Source of the DNA: an uncultured Oscillospiraceae bacterium
Lineage (GTDB): Bacteria; Bacillota; Clostridia; Oscillospirales; Ruminococcaceae
Reading direction: 5' to 3'
NCBI GenBank assembly: GCA_934463345.1
Contig: CAKSJL010000003.1
Span: forward strand, 1 to 50,753
Length of the DNA: 50,753 bases
Part shown: piece by piece, positions 8,872 to 16,109 of the stretch
Layout: every line of letters begins with the position of its first letter
How positions within the stretch are numbered: the stretch's first letter is position 1
The notes under the pieces: generated by a model
What the model saw: the letters and a program-made list of their open reading frames with translations, nothing else
The model's database searches: none
What the model was told of the DNA's origin: nothing
Program-made: the position numbers and the translations under genes

Positions 8872-9306
8872 ATGGTGACAAAAAAAGAATACAGTGAAAT
8901 GAGCAAAAAAGCGTCTCCTGATTCAAGAAGCTGGGTAAATGTCCCGGTTGCTTTCCTGATTGGCGGCGCAATATGCACAATTGGTGAGATCCTGCTGAAT
9001 ATTTTTACGGCTATGGGACTTGAAAAGGAAGCGGCTGGTGCATGGGCATCAATCTGCCTTATCTTTCTGAGCGCTTTGCTGACCGGACTGGGAATTTACG
9101 AAAAGCTGGCAAAGCATGCAGGTGCCGGAACGCTTGTGCCGATAACCGGCTTTGCAAATGCTGTTGTATCCTCAGCGATCGAGTCAAAGACGGAAGGGTT
9201 TATTCTGGGTGTCGGAGCTAAGATATTTACAATTGCCGGACCGGTTATATTGTATGGTACAGCGGCATCGGTGGTTTATGGCATAATATATTATTTTGTA
9301 AGGTGA
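8872..9306 (+). CDS. spoVAC: Stage V sporulation protein AC (SpoVAC/SpoVAEB family)
   Basis: This small inner-membrane protein of the spore dipicolinic-acid channel is 144 residues from ATG 8872, near the 150 of Bacillus SpoVAC. A hydrophilic N-terminal 25 residues precede several membrane helices with the family phrases PVAFLIGGAICTIGEILLN and LVPITGFANAVVSSAIE. An AAAGGTG lies 8 bases before the chosen start; the ATG at 8836 has none. Normally spoVAC sits in an operon with spoVAD and spoVAEB; here it is alone, with unrelated neighbours. It may be a relic or part of a reduced, scattered sporulation set. Confidence 0.88.
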   Translation: MVTKKEYSEMSKKASPDSRSWVNVPVAFLIGGAICTIGEILLNIFTAMGLEKEAAGAWASICLIFLSALLTGLGIYEKLAKHAGAGTLVPITGFANAVVSSAIESKTEGFILGVGAKIFTIAGPVILYGTAASVVYGIIYYFVR

Positions 9307-9312
9307 TTAAAG

Positions 9313-9332
9313 GAAGGCAACTTGTTGCCTTC
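9313..9332 (+). terminator. Hairpin after spoVAC
   Basis: GAAGGCAA/TTGCCTTC forms an 8-bp stem with a CTTG loop directly after the stop codon. The T-run is poor (CGGTTTGCC). Confidence 0.45.
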
Positions 9333-9358
9333 GGTTTGCCAAAGACTTAGGTTATATA

Positions 9359-9526
9359 CGCCGAATGGCGAAATAAAAGTTTTCAAAGGCTGTAGGATTC
9401 CAAAGGGCAAAGCCCTTGGTCGTCCTCCGCAGAGTACGAAATTCCCTGCCTTAGAAGCGCTCCGCAAGGGGTGAATTGAAAATCTTCGATTTTCAAGAGG
9501 GGACGCCCTGTAAGAGAGGGCGTCCC
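9359..9526 (+). repeat. Element A copy 1, structured intergenic repeat
   Basis: Same orientation and order of hairpins as the copy at 35919-36110. It contains CGCC-GAAT-GGCG, CCAAAGGGC/GCCCTTGG, a stem TTGAAAATC/GATTTTCAA (9476-9496) and a terminal stem GGGACGCCC/GGGCGTCCC (9500-9526). Compared with copy 2 it has lost about 14 bases, one arm of an AGCC/GGCT hairpin. No protein is encoded. It fills the gap between spoVAC and the convergent hydrogenase gene. Confidence 0.8.
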
Positions 9527-9580
9527 ATAAATAGTTTAAGGACAAACTTTTTAAGTGCGTGAAAAACTATATGTGTGTTC

Positions 9581-11125
9581 TTATTCCTCAAGCTTTCCAA
9601 GCTCCAGCTGGTAGTCAGAATCAAGCGAATTTTGCTTTGGTGCAAGCTTTACATAGTTATTTACCATTATCGTTGACCTATCCGCAGGCTGGAGTGTTCC
9701 TGCGCCGGCAATACATCCGCCCGGGCAACCCATTCCCTCAAGCAGATAGCCATTGTATTTTCCGGCCTTTGCGAGCTGTAAGAGCTTCCGGCATTCTTTA
9801 AGTCCCTGAGCAGAAGCAACCTTTATATCACGTTCCGGGTCAAGACGCTTTATAACGTCTGCAACTGCTGCTGCAACTCCTCCTCCTACAGCAAATTTTC
9901 TGCCTGAACCTGTTCCGGCTGTCAGTTCAACATTTTCATCATCGGTAATATCTTCAAATTTTACATTCTTTGCTTCAAACATACCCATAAGCTCTTCAAA
10001 TGTAAGAACAAAGTCAACGTCCGATCTGACTGAACGACGGCTTGCTTCAAGCTTTTTGGCAGCGCATGGGCCGATAAATGCAATGCATGCGTCAGGATTC
10101 TGACTTTTTACCATTCGTGCTGTCAGTACCATAGGAGTCATTGCCATGGAAATATACGGCGCCATTTCCGGAAAGACCTTTTTAGCCATTACCGACCATG
10201 ACGGGCAGCAGGAGGTTGCCATAAACGGCTGATTTTTCGGAACTTCCCTTATAAAGTCCTTAGCCTCTTCAACAGCGCACAAGTCTGCTCCGATTGCAAC
10301 CTCGACAACACTATCAAAGCCGAGTCTGCGCATTGCAGCAGTAAGCTTTTCCGGAGAAGCGTTTTTGCCGAACTGTCCGACGAATGCCGGAGCAACGAGA
10401 GCAATTACCTTTTTTCCGGTTTTCATTGCATGTATAAGCTGGAAAATCTGACCCTTATCAACAATTGCTCCGAACGGACAGTTTACAAGACACATTCCGC
10501 AGGATACGCACTTGTCATAATCTATCTTAGCCTTTCCGTTTTCGTCTGAGCCAATTGCATACATTCCGCAGGCTCTTGCGCATGGTCTTTCCATTTTATT
10601 TATAGCATTGTATGGACAGACGCTCTGGCATCTGCCACATTTTACGCATTTGCTCTGGTCTATAACAGATTTTCCATGTACAATTTGTATAGCATTCTTT
10701 GGACATATTTCCTTGCATGGGTGTGCAAGACAGCCCTGACAGCAGTCTGTGACATGGTAATGCATCTCAGGACAGGCATTGCATGCGAAATTTATTATGT
10801 TTATGAGTGGAGGGTCGTAGTACTTTTCAGCGATTGCTGATTCGTCTATTCCGTCCGCAACGGATTCATGCTGGTCTATAGGTCTTAACGGAAGCCCTAT
10901 AGCAAGACGTATCCTCTCTTCGACAATAGCTCTTTCAAGGAATATTGATTCACGGTAGACCGCAACCTTTCCCGGAACTATTTTATAAGGAAGACCCAGG
11001 ATCTTCTCTTTATAATCTCCCCCTTCATATGCAAGTCTTGCGACTTCTGTAAAAACCTTTCTTCTGATATCAGTAACAGAAGAATAAACGCTTTTCATAT
11101 CCATATTAAAGATAATCCTTTTCAT
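9581..11125 (-). CDS. [FeFe] hydrogenase, monomeric, group B type
   Basis: This cytoplasmic iron hydrogenase should interconvert protons and H2, probably with ferredoxin. Several CX2CX2CX3C clusters (for example CVKCGRCQSVCP and CVSCGMCLVNCP) precede the H-cluster domain with TSCCPSW, GPCAAKK and EGMGCPGGC; all four H-cluster cysteines are present. The altered second and third motifs point to group B (B1/B3) rather than the classical group A enzymes. ATG 11125 is used. ATG 11104, about 11 bases after AAGGA, also fits and matches the family N-terminus better; the TTG at 11170 lies upstream of the predicted start site. Confidence 0.88.
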   Translation of the reverse strand: MKRIIFNMDMKSVYSSVTDIRRKVFTEVARLAYEGGDYKEKILGLPYKIVPGKVAVYRESIFLERAIVEERIRLAIGLPLRPIDQHESVADGIDESAIAEKYYDPPLINIINFACNACPEMHYHVTDCCQGCLAHPCKEICPKNAIQIVHGKSVIDQSKCVKCGRCQSVCPYNAINKMERPCARACGMYAIGSDENGKAKIDYDKCVSCGMCLVNCPFGAIVDKGQIFQLIHAMKTGKKVIALVAPAFVGQFGKNASPEKLTAAMRRLGFDSVVEVAIGADLCAVEEAKDFIREVPKNQPFMATSCCPSWSVMAKKVFPEMAPYISMAMTPMVLTARMVKSQNPDACIAFIGPCAAKKLEASRRSVRSDVDFVLTFEELMGMFEAKNVKFEDITDDENVELTAGTGSGRKFAVGGGVAAAVADVIKRLDPERDIKVASAQGLKECRKLLQLAKAGKYNGYLLEGMGCPGGCIAGAGTLQPADRSTIMVNNYVKLAPKQNSLDSDYQLELGKLEE

Positions 11126-11157
11126 AGTATTTGCAGGCGTAAAAAACCTACAATTAT

Positions 11158-11186
11158 ATATTATATGCAAAACCGACTTTTGTCAA
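11158..11186 (-). promoter_or_regulatory. Promoter of the hydrogenase gene
   Basis: Minus-strand TTGACA (11181-11186) and TAATAT (11158-11163) are separated by 17 bp. The transcript would begin near 11150 with a leader of 25-45 bases. Confidence 0.7.
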
Positions 11187-11203
11187 GATATATGCCTTTA
11201 ATG

Positions 11204-12070
11204 TCAGGATTTCTCAGGCTTGTTTGACTTTCTGTACTGTAACGAGCTTACGCCTGTTATTTTCTTAAACTGTCTTGAAAAATAACTCTGGTCGTTAAAG
11301 CCGCTTAACAGCGAGATTTCCTCGATAGTTTTATCTGTTGACGCAAGAAGTTCTTTTGCATATTCAATACGTTTTTTTATTATGTGCTGGAATATGGTTT
11401 CGCCATATTCCTTTTTAAATTCTCTTGTCAGGTGATATTTATTAATGTAAAAAGCTTCAGAAATATTGTCCAGATTTATGCATTCAGTAAAGTGCGAGTC
11501 AAGATATTCCCTGACGGATTTCATCTGATAGCTGTAGGAGTCGTTCAGACCATGAGCAACCGGATTTAATATTATCATAGTCAGGATATCGGTGATAAGT
11601 TTTGCATTGATAAGCTCTGTAATGCGATCTTTGTGAGAGTTGTTAGCGATGGCTTCGTACATTACAGCAGTAAAATCGTTCATGTTTTTGGGTAAAAACA
11701 GACAGGAGTTAGTTTTAAGAAATTTTTTGTAGTAATATTCAGCGCATGGTCCGTTAAAGTGCATCCAGATAACCTCCCATGGCTTTTCCGGATCACATAT
11801 ATAGGAATGCTCTCTGCGGCAGTCAATAAATGAGCCTTGTCCTTCATATATCATATATTTGCCGCCATTATACTTTAAAATACCCTCTCCTTTGAGAATA
11901 AGCATTATAAAATACGAGTCAAACTGCTTTCTGTAGGTGTGTCCTGCGCACTCAGCCGGAAGATAACCGATTTCTTGAATGTAGAAAAGATTATTTACTG
12001 CTTCTGCTGACGGAGTATTTTTTAATCTTATTGGACTTTTTATCTGATAATTGTTCATTTTCAAAACCAT
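11204..12070 (-). CDS. AraC-family transcriptional regulator with N-terminal sensor domain
   Basis: The protein of about 288 residues has a cupin-like AraC-type ligand domain (including YFIMLILKGEGILKYNG and the IWMHFNG segment) and a C-terminal pair of HTH motifs (residues SEAFYINKYHLTREFKKEYG and LLSGFNDQSYFSRQFKKITG). This layout is typical of regulators of plant-polysaccharide and sugar genes. ATG 12070 follows AAGGAG but only 3 bases away, so a TTG at 12064 or ATG at 12058 may be the true start. It lies upstream of, and on the same strand as, the hydrogenase gene, which has its own promoter. The target is unknown. Confidence 0.88.
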   Translation of the reverse strand: MVLKMNNYQIKSPIRLKNTPSAEAVNNLFYIQEIGYLPAECAGHTYRKQFDSYFIMLILKGEGILKYNGGKYMIYEGQGSFIDCRREHSYICDPEKPWEVIWMHFNGPCAEYYYKKFLKTNSCLFLPKNMNDFTAVMYEAIANNSHKDRITELINAKLITDILTMIILNPVAHGLNDSYSYQMKSVREYLDSHFTECINLDNISEAFYINKYHLTREFKKEYGETIFQHIIKKRIEYAKELLASTDKTIEEISLLSGFNDQSYFSRQFKKITGVSSLQYRKSNKPEKS

Positions 12071-12245
12071 CCGCTCCTTGAACTGTAACATTATTATACA
12101 CATATTAGGCATTAAAGTCAATAATAATTGCTGTTTTTAAAATCTTTTGGCTAAAATGCGCATAATAAAAAGTCACAATTAAATAATTTACTGCATTAAC
12201 GTTTTAAACTGTCAATAAAGTCAAAAAAAACTGCAAGATAGTCTG

Positions 12246-12274
12246 TTGTTTTTTAAAAACGTATGTATTATAAT
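12246..12274 (+). promoter_or_regulatory. Promoter facing into the 12.3-12.7 kb gap
   Basis: TTGTTT (12246-12251) and a perfect TATAAT (12269-12274) are 17 bp apart. No open reading frame follows for more than 500 bases, so it appears to serve an untranslated RNA. Confidence 0.5.
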
Positions 12275-12280
12275 GATAGT

Positions 12281-12443
12281 GTTGAAATTAAGTTTTCTTG
12301 ATTGCAACCTACAATATCATATACTTGGAACTTAATAATATCGGCAGTGCAGAGATAAATTTAAACTGACTTAAAGGAGCAGATGCAGACATAACCTTAA
12401 AAAGGCGTTTTGTTTGTTTCATTGCTCCTGAACTGTTTTTTTT
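12281..12443 (+). ncRNA. Candidate small RNA with own promoter and terminator
   Basis: Starting after the 12246-12274 promoter, the sequence folds into an ATTAAGTT/AACTTAAT stem (12287-12336) and a 3' hairpin AGGAGCA/TGCTCCT (12375-12381 with 12423-12429) containing an inner CCTT/AAGG hairpin. Eight T residues follow at 12436-12443, a plausible though slightly displaced terminator. No reading frame or known RNA family was recognised. It could be a 6S-like or regulatory RNA, or the first part of a longer pfk leader. Confidence 0.45.
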
Positions 12444-12449
12444 AGGATA

Positions 12450-12692
12450 AATAATAAATTGATTTTGCAAAAGTCCGCCGTACGGAGTTTGCAGAATTAT
12501 GAAAATGAAGAGCTTATTTACAAACCGTTTTATGATTGGATCATGTCTTGTTCTGCATAAATTCGTTCAGGGGGTATGAATGCCGGGCATATCGGAGAGG
12601 CCCTGACGTTATATTTAAGAGTCTGAGAAAAGATTACAGGTTTTATATCTTTATCTGGAGAGGAATAAAGATTAAGACTTGTAATTTTTTTT
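12450..12692 (+). ncRNA. Second structured segment ending in a strong terminator
   Basis: It contains TGCAAA/TTTGCA enclosing CCG/CGG (12466-12492), a hairpin with TCAGGG/CCCTGA ends (12567-12605), and a two-tier terminal hairpin. In the terminal hairpin ATTACAGG (12633-12640) pairs with CTTGTAAT (12678-12685) and ATCTTTAT with ATAAAGAT, followed by seven T. It lies between the first small-RNA candidate and pfk. It may be a separate RNA or a terminator-type regulatory leader of pfk; no known riboswitch core was seen. Confidence 0.4.
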
Positions 12693-12707
12693 ATAATATA
12701 CTATAAT
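12679..12707 (+). promoter_or_regulatory. Probable pfk promoter overlapping the terminator
   Basis: TTGTAA (12679-12684) and TATAAT (12702-12707) are 17 bp apart, embedded in the T-rich 3' side of the terminator. The leader to pfk is about 115 bases and ends with a TCCGC/GCGGA hairpin just before the ribosome binding site. Confidence 0.45.
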
Positions 12708-12830
12708 ATAAATATGTATGGCGGAAGAATCAGCAGACTGCGCTTTCTCTGAATTTCTGCCTGAAAATAAAGTGAGCCGTACACTTTGCAGATATGCGGC
12801 GGTCCGCTTGAAGCGGAGGAAGGGGAAAAG

Positions 12831-14051
12831 ATGAATATAGCAGCAGCACAGTCAGGAGGGCCAACCTGCGCCATTAATGCGTCGCTTGCCGGAGTTTTTG
12901 AAGCAGCATCAAAGAGCAGGGAGATAGATAAAATATATGGTTGTATAAACGGTATTGAGGGAGTTATAAACGATAATCTGGTGGAACTCAGTACTATAAT
13001 AAAAAGCAATGAGGATCTGGAGCTTCTGAAGCTTACTCCTTCAACAGTTCTTGGCTCATGCCGCTATAAGCTTCCGGAAAATGATGAGAAAATATATTCA
13101 AAGATTGTTCAGACGTTTAAGAAAAATAAAATAGGTATGTTTTTCTATATTGGCGGCAATGATTCTATGGATACCGTTGTAAAGCTTTCTGACTATTTCA
13201 GGAAGAATGATATTGACATAAAGGTAGTAGGAATCCCTAAAACGATAGACAACGACCTTGTCTGCACAGACCATACTCCAGGCTTTGGCTCTGCTGCAAA
13301 ATATGTTGCAGCAACTATGCAGGAGATTATAAGAGACAGCAGCGTTTACAGCGCAAAATCCGTTACCATAGTTGAGATAATGGGACGTGACGCAGGATGG
13401 CTGGCAGCTTCATCATGTATTTTAAAGGCAAATGATGAGAATGCTCCGCATCTTATTTATCTTCCGGAGACGCCTTTTTCCATTGAAAGGTTTATGGAGG
13501 ATGTGCGCCGTATGCTGGTTGAGCATAAGGCTGTTGTTATTGCAGTTTCGGAAGGTCTGAAGCTCAGTGGGGGAGAATATGCCGCAGAGGACTTCCAGTC
13601 AGGAGCAAATGACGGATTCGGACACAAATACCTTTCAGGTATCGGAAAATGCCTTGAAAATATAGTAAGAGAACAGATCGGCTGCAAGGTAAGATCAATA
13701 GAGCTTAACGTTATGCAGAGATGTGCTTCACATATTGCCTCAAAGACTGATATAGACGAATCCGAAAAAATTGGTGAAGCCGCAGTTGCTGCAGCTCTTG
13801 AGGGAAACACCGGAAAAATGATGGCATTTAAGAGACTCAGCGACAGACCATATTTTACAGAAATAGTTCCGGTTGATGCGTCAGAGGTTGCAAATAAGGA
13901 AAAGCAGTTCCCGAAGGAATGGATAAACAATCAGGGGAATAATGTCACAGCTCAGGCGCTCGACTATTTCCTGCCGCTTATTCAGGGTGAACAGAATGTT
14001 GTTATGAAAAATGGAATGCCGGTACATTTCAAAATACCAAACTGGTTCTAA
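12831..14051 (+). CDS. pfp: 6-phosphofructokinase, PPi-dependent type
   Basis: This glycolytic enzyme phosphorylates fructose 6-phosphate. The active site reads GGNDSMDT, with Asp in place of the second Gly of the ATP enzymes, and PKTIDND, with Lys before TIDND. Both mark pyrophosphate-dependent PFKs, which saves ATP in anaerobes. MGRDAGWLA is the sugar-phosphate loop. The 406 residues begin at ATG 12831 behind GGAGGAAGGGG; the in-frame ATG at 12786 has no ribosome site. It is followed 20 bp later by a redox protein gene. Confidence 0.9.
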   Translation: MNIAAAQSGGPTCAINASLAGVFEAASKSREIDKIYGCINGIEGVINDNLVELSTIIKSNEDLELLKLTPSTVLGSCRYKLPENDEKIYSKIVQTFKKNKIGMFFYIGGNDSMDTVVKLSDYFRKNDIDIKVVGIPKTIDNDLVCTDHTPGFGSAAKYVAATMQEIIRDSSVYSAKSVTIVEIMGRDAGWLAASSCILKANDENAPHLIYLPETPFSIERFMEDVRRMLVEHKAVVIAVSEGLKLSGGEYAAEDFQSGANDGFGHKYLSGIGKCLENIVREQIGCKVRSIELNVMQRCASHIASKTDIDESEKIGEAAVAAALEGNTGKMMAFKRLSDRPYFTEIVPVDASEVANKEKQFPKEWINNQGNNVTAQALDYFLPLIQGEQNVVMKNGMPVHFKIPNWF

Positions 14052-14071
14052 GTGTCTTTGGAGGAATAAAC

Positions 14072-14521
14072 ATGAAAAAATCAGAAAGAGCCTATGAGCT
14101 TTTTAAGGAAGGGTATAACTGTTCCCAGGCGGTTTTCGGCGCATTTGCCGAGGAACTGGGAATGGATTTTGAAACTGCGGTTATGCTTTCTTCATCCTTT
14201 GGCGGCGGAATGGGAAGAATGAGGGAGGTCTGCGGCGCTGTAAGCGGAATGTTTATGGCAGCCGGAATAAAGTACGGCTACAGTGATCCTAAGGATAATC
14301 AGGCGAAAAAGGAGCATTACAGGCTGATTCAGGAGCTTGCGGAAAAATTCAGGGAACGCAATCACTATATTGTCTGCCGTCAGCTTCTTGGACTTGACGG
14401 TCAGGACAGCAGCTATGTACCGTCCGAGAGAACTCAGGCATATTATAAAAAACGTCCCTGCGCAGAGCTTGTGAGAGATGCGGCAGAGATTCTTGAGGAA
14501 TATATGGAAGAGCATAAATAA
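14072..14521 (+). CDS. C_GCAxxG_C_C family protein
   Basis: This 149-residue protein has the family pattern: YNCSQAVFGAF, then SSFGGGMGRMREVCGAVSGM, then two more cysteines (VCRQLLG and RPCAELV). The conserved cysteines are thought to bind a cofactor or metal and suggest a redox role; no reaction is established for the family. It has a good SD (TGGAGGAATAAACATG) and is probably co-transcribed with the PPi-PFK gene. Confidence 0.85.
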   Translation: MKKSERAYELFKEGYNCSQAVFGAFAEELGMDFETAVMLSSSFGGGMGRMREVCGAVSGMFMAAGIKYGYSDPKDNQAKKEHYRLIQELAEKFRERNHYIVCRQLLGLDGQDSSYVPSERTQAYYKKRPCAELVRDAAEILEEYMEEHK

Positions 14522-14530
14522 AGTGCTGTT

Positions 14531-14574
14531 CAGTAATAGAGGGATGCTTTGCGGGAAAAGGCATCCCTTTACTG
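14531..14574 (+). terminator. Terminator of the pfp operon
   Basis: CAGTA...GGGATGC (14531-14547) pairs with GCATCCC...TACTG (14561-14574). The T-run is delayed to about 14587. Confidence 0.6.
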
Positions 14575-14646
14575 ATGTTATTCATTTTTTTACATGGCGT
14601 TTTATAATTATTTGAATAAAGAAATGGAATTTGTGCTTTAAAACAG

Positions 14647-14675
14647 TTGACAATGCACAAATTGTATGTTATAAT
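14647..14675 (+). promoter_or_regulatory. Consensus promoter of the dockerin protein gene
   Basis: Perfect TTGACA (14647-14652) and TATAAT (14670-14675) have a 17-bp spacer. The start codon lies 34 bases downstream with an AAAGGAG between. Confidence 0.85.
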
Positions 14676-14708
14676 GCATATATAATTCAACAAAGGAGTG
14701 ATATATTT

Positions 14709-15998
14709 ATGAAAATTGTTAGAAGAGCGATGGCGGCTGCATCAGCTGCTGTAATGATCTTTATTCTGTCGGTTCCTGGATTTGCGGAAAAGAAAGCAGT
14801 CGAGCCGCCGGAGCATACACCTATAACATATACCATTAAAGCAGGCGATGATTGGGGCAACTACCTGATCAGAAATGAAATATTCTTCAAGGGGGATACA
14901 ATAAAAATAATCCCTGATGAAGAGCCGACTCCGGAGTCTGTAGGTAAGAACGGCGCAACTATATGGGCTGGAATTTATTTTGGTACTGGGGACAGCGATA
15001 TTACTGAAAAATACTTCAAGGTCAATGAACGTGCAACCTATACGCAGTATCTTGATGGTGAGGGAGAATATCTTGATACTCCGGTAGTGCATACGATTCC
15101 GAATGTTTATACATCTCTGACGGTAATATCTGACACACCTGTTATTGCAACCACTCATTCCGGAGCTTATTCTAAATTTGAACAAGTTGTTAATCCTAAA
15201 ACCGGCGGATCAATTTCTTATCGTGTTCAGTATAACTGGCCGGAGGTTTTTGAATACGAAAAAAATATAAGCTATGAGCTTGACGATGGTGTTGTGTATG
15301 ATGACGATGGCGAAGAGAAAAATCCGGATGTCTGCTATTACACCTATGAAAATTATGATATAACGCTTACCCAGAAGCCTGTTAAAGAGGGATTTCACTT
15401 TGATAAATGGGTTTCAGGAAATTCAACATACATCAAGGAAACTGATACTGAGAACACGTTCACCATTGACACTCCGAATGCAAAAGGAGTAGGAGGAAGC
15501 CGATGGGACGGTGACGGGGTCATAGTATTTGTGGCACAGTATAAATTTGACAGAGAAACCTATACGCTGAAATTTGATGCAAACGGTGGAATCATAAACG
15601 GTTATGACACAAGAGTTTATGAAATAAACGGCGATACAGCAGAGGATTTTGTGCTTTCAGACTATGAACCGGTTCTTGAAGGAAAATATTTTGCCGGTTG
15701 GTATGCTGATGAGGAGTTTACTCAGAAAATCCTGACAGCGGCGGATATGGGCTATGAGCCGTCAAATGCTGCTGGCTGTGCAAAGACAGTGTATGCAAAG
15801 TGGAACGATTATCAGAGAGGGGATATCTCAAAAAGCGGAGCTATCGACCTTTATGACGCAATTGAAGTCGCAAAGTATATCATGAATATGCGCACATTTA
15901 CAGACGAAGAAATGGAATATGCAGATTATAATGGCGACGGTATTGTAAATCTTTATGATGCGGTTGAGATTGCAAGATTTATTCTGGTTAATAAGTAA
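14709..15998 (+). CDS. Secreted dockerin protein with a Listeria-Bacteroides-type repeat
   Basis: A signal peptide (residues 1-27, ending PGFAEKK) starts this extracellular protein of 429 residues. The middle has no recognised catalytic domain. Around residues 285-360 is an InlB/Listeria-Bacteroides repeat-like module (YTLKFDANGG ... KYFAGWY). The C-terminal 60 residues are a type I dockerin: its first calcium loop, DISKSGAIDLYD, lacks the usual Asn/Asp ligands, while the second, DYNGDGIVNLYD, is intact. It should attach to a cohesin of a cellulosome-like complex. ATG 14709 is chosen for AAAGGAG and the signal peptide. Repeat element B begins at its stop codon. Confidence 0.85.
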   Translation: MKIVRRAMAAASAAVMIFILSVPGFAEKKAVEPPEHTPITYTIKAGDDWGNYLIRNEIFFKGDTIKIIPDEEPTPESVGKNGATIWAGIYFGTGDSDITEKYFKVNERATYTQYLDGEGEYLDTPVVHTIPNVYTSLTVISDTPVIATTHSGAYSKFEQVVNPKTGGSISYRVQYNWPEVFEYEKNISYELDDGVVYDDDGEEKNPDVCYYTYENYDITLTQKPVKEGFHFDKWVSGNSTYIKETDTENTFTIDTPNAKGVGGSRWDGDGVIVFVAQYKFDRETYTLKFDANGGIINGYDTRVYEINGDTAEDFVLSDYEPVLEGKYFAGWYADEEFTQKILTAADMGYEPSNAAGCAKTVYAKWNDYQRGDISKSGAIDLYDAIEVAKYIMNMRTFTDEEMEYADYNGDGIVNLYDAVEIARFILVNK

Positions 15999-16109
15999 GA
16001 ACCTGTCTTCACAAGCGTATGCGCACGTCTTTCCAGCAAATTTTTACGCATACTGCGTTAAAATTGTGCTTGGAAATCCACGCACATATCTTTTAAAGAC
16101 GGGGTCTAA
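15998..16109 (+). repeat. Element B copy 1 (internally deleted, 111 bp)
   Basis: It begins at AGAACCTGTCTTCACAAG right after the dockerin gene stop and ends in GACGGGGTCTAA inside the htpG reading frame. About 55 central bases found in full copies are missing. Two base changes in the right terminal repeat create the htpG stop codon. Confidence 0.85.

Noticed and set aside
11126-11170. TTG start for the hydrogenase at 11170
   Set aside because: It lies upstream of the predicted transcription start and has no ribosome site; ATG 11125 or 11104 fits better.
12281-12692. tmRNA, RNase P RNA, SRP RNA or T-box in the gap before pfp
   Set aside because: None of the conserved cores (T-box GGNACC, RNase P GAGGAAAGUCC, SRP GGAAGGAAGC, tmRNA CCA end with T loop) was found.
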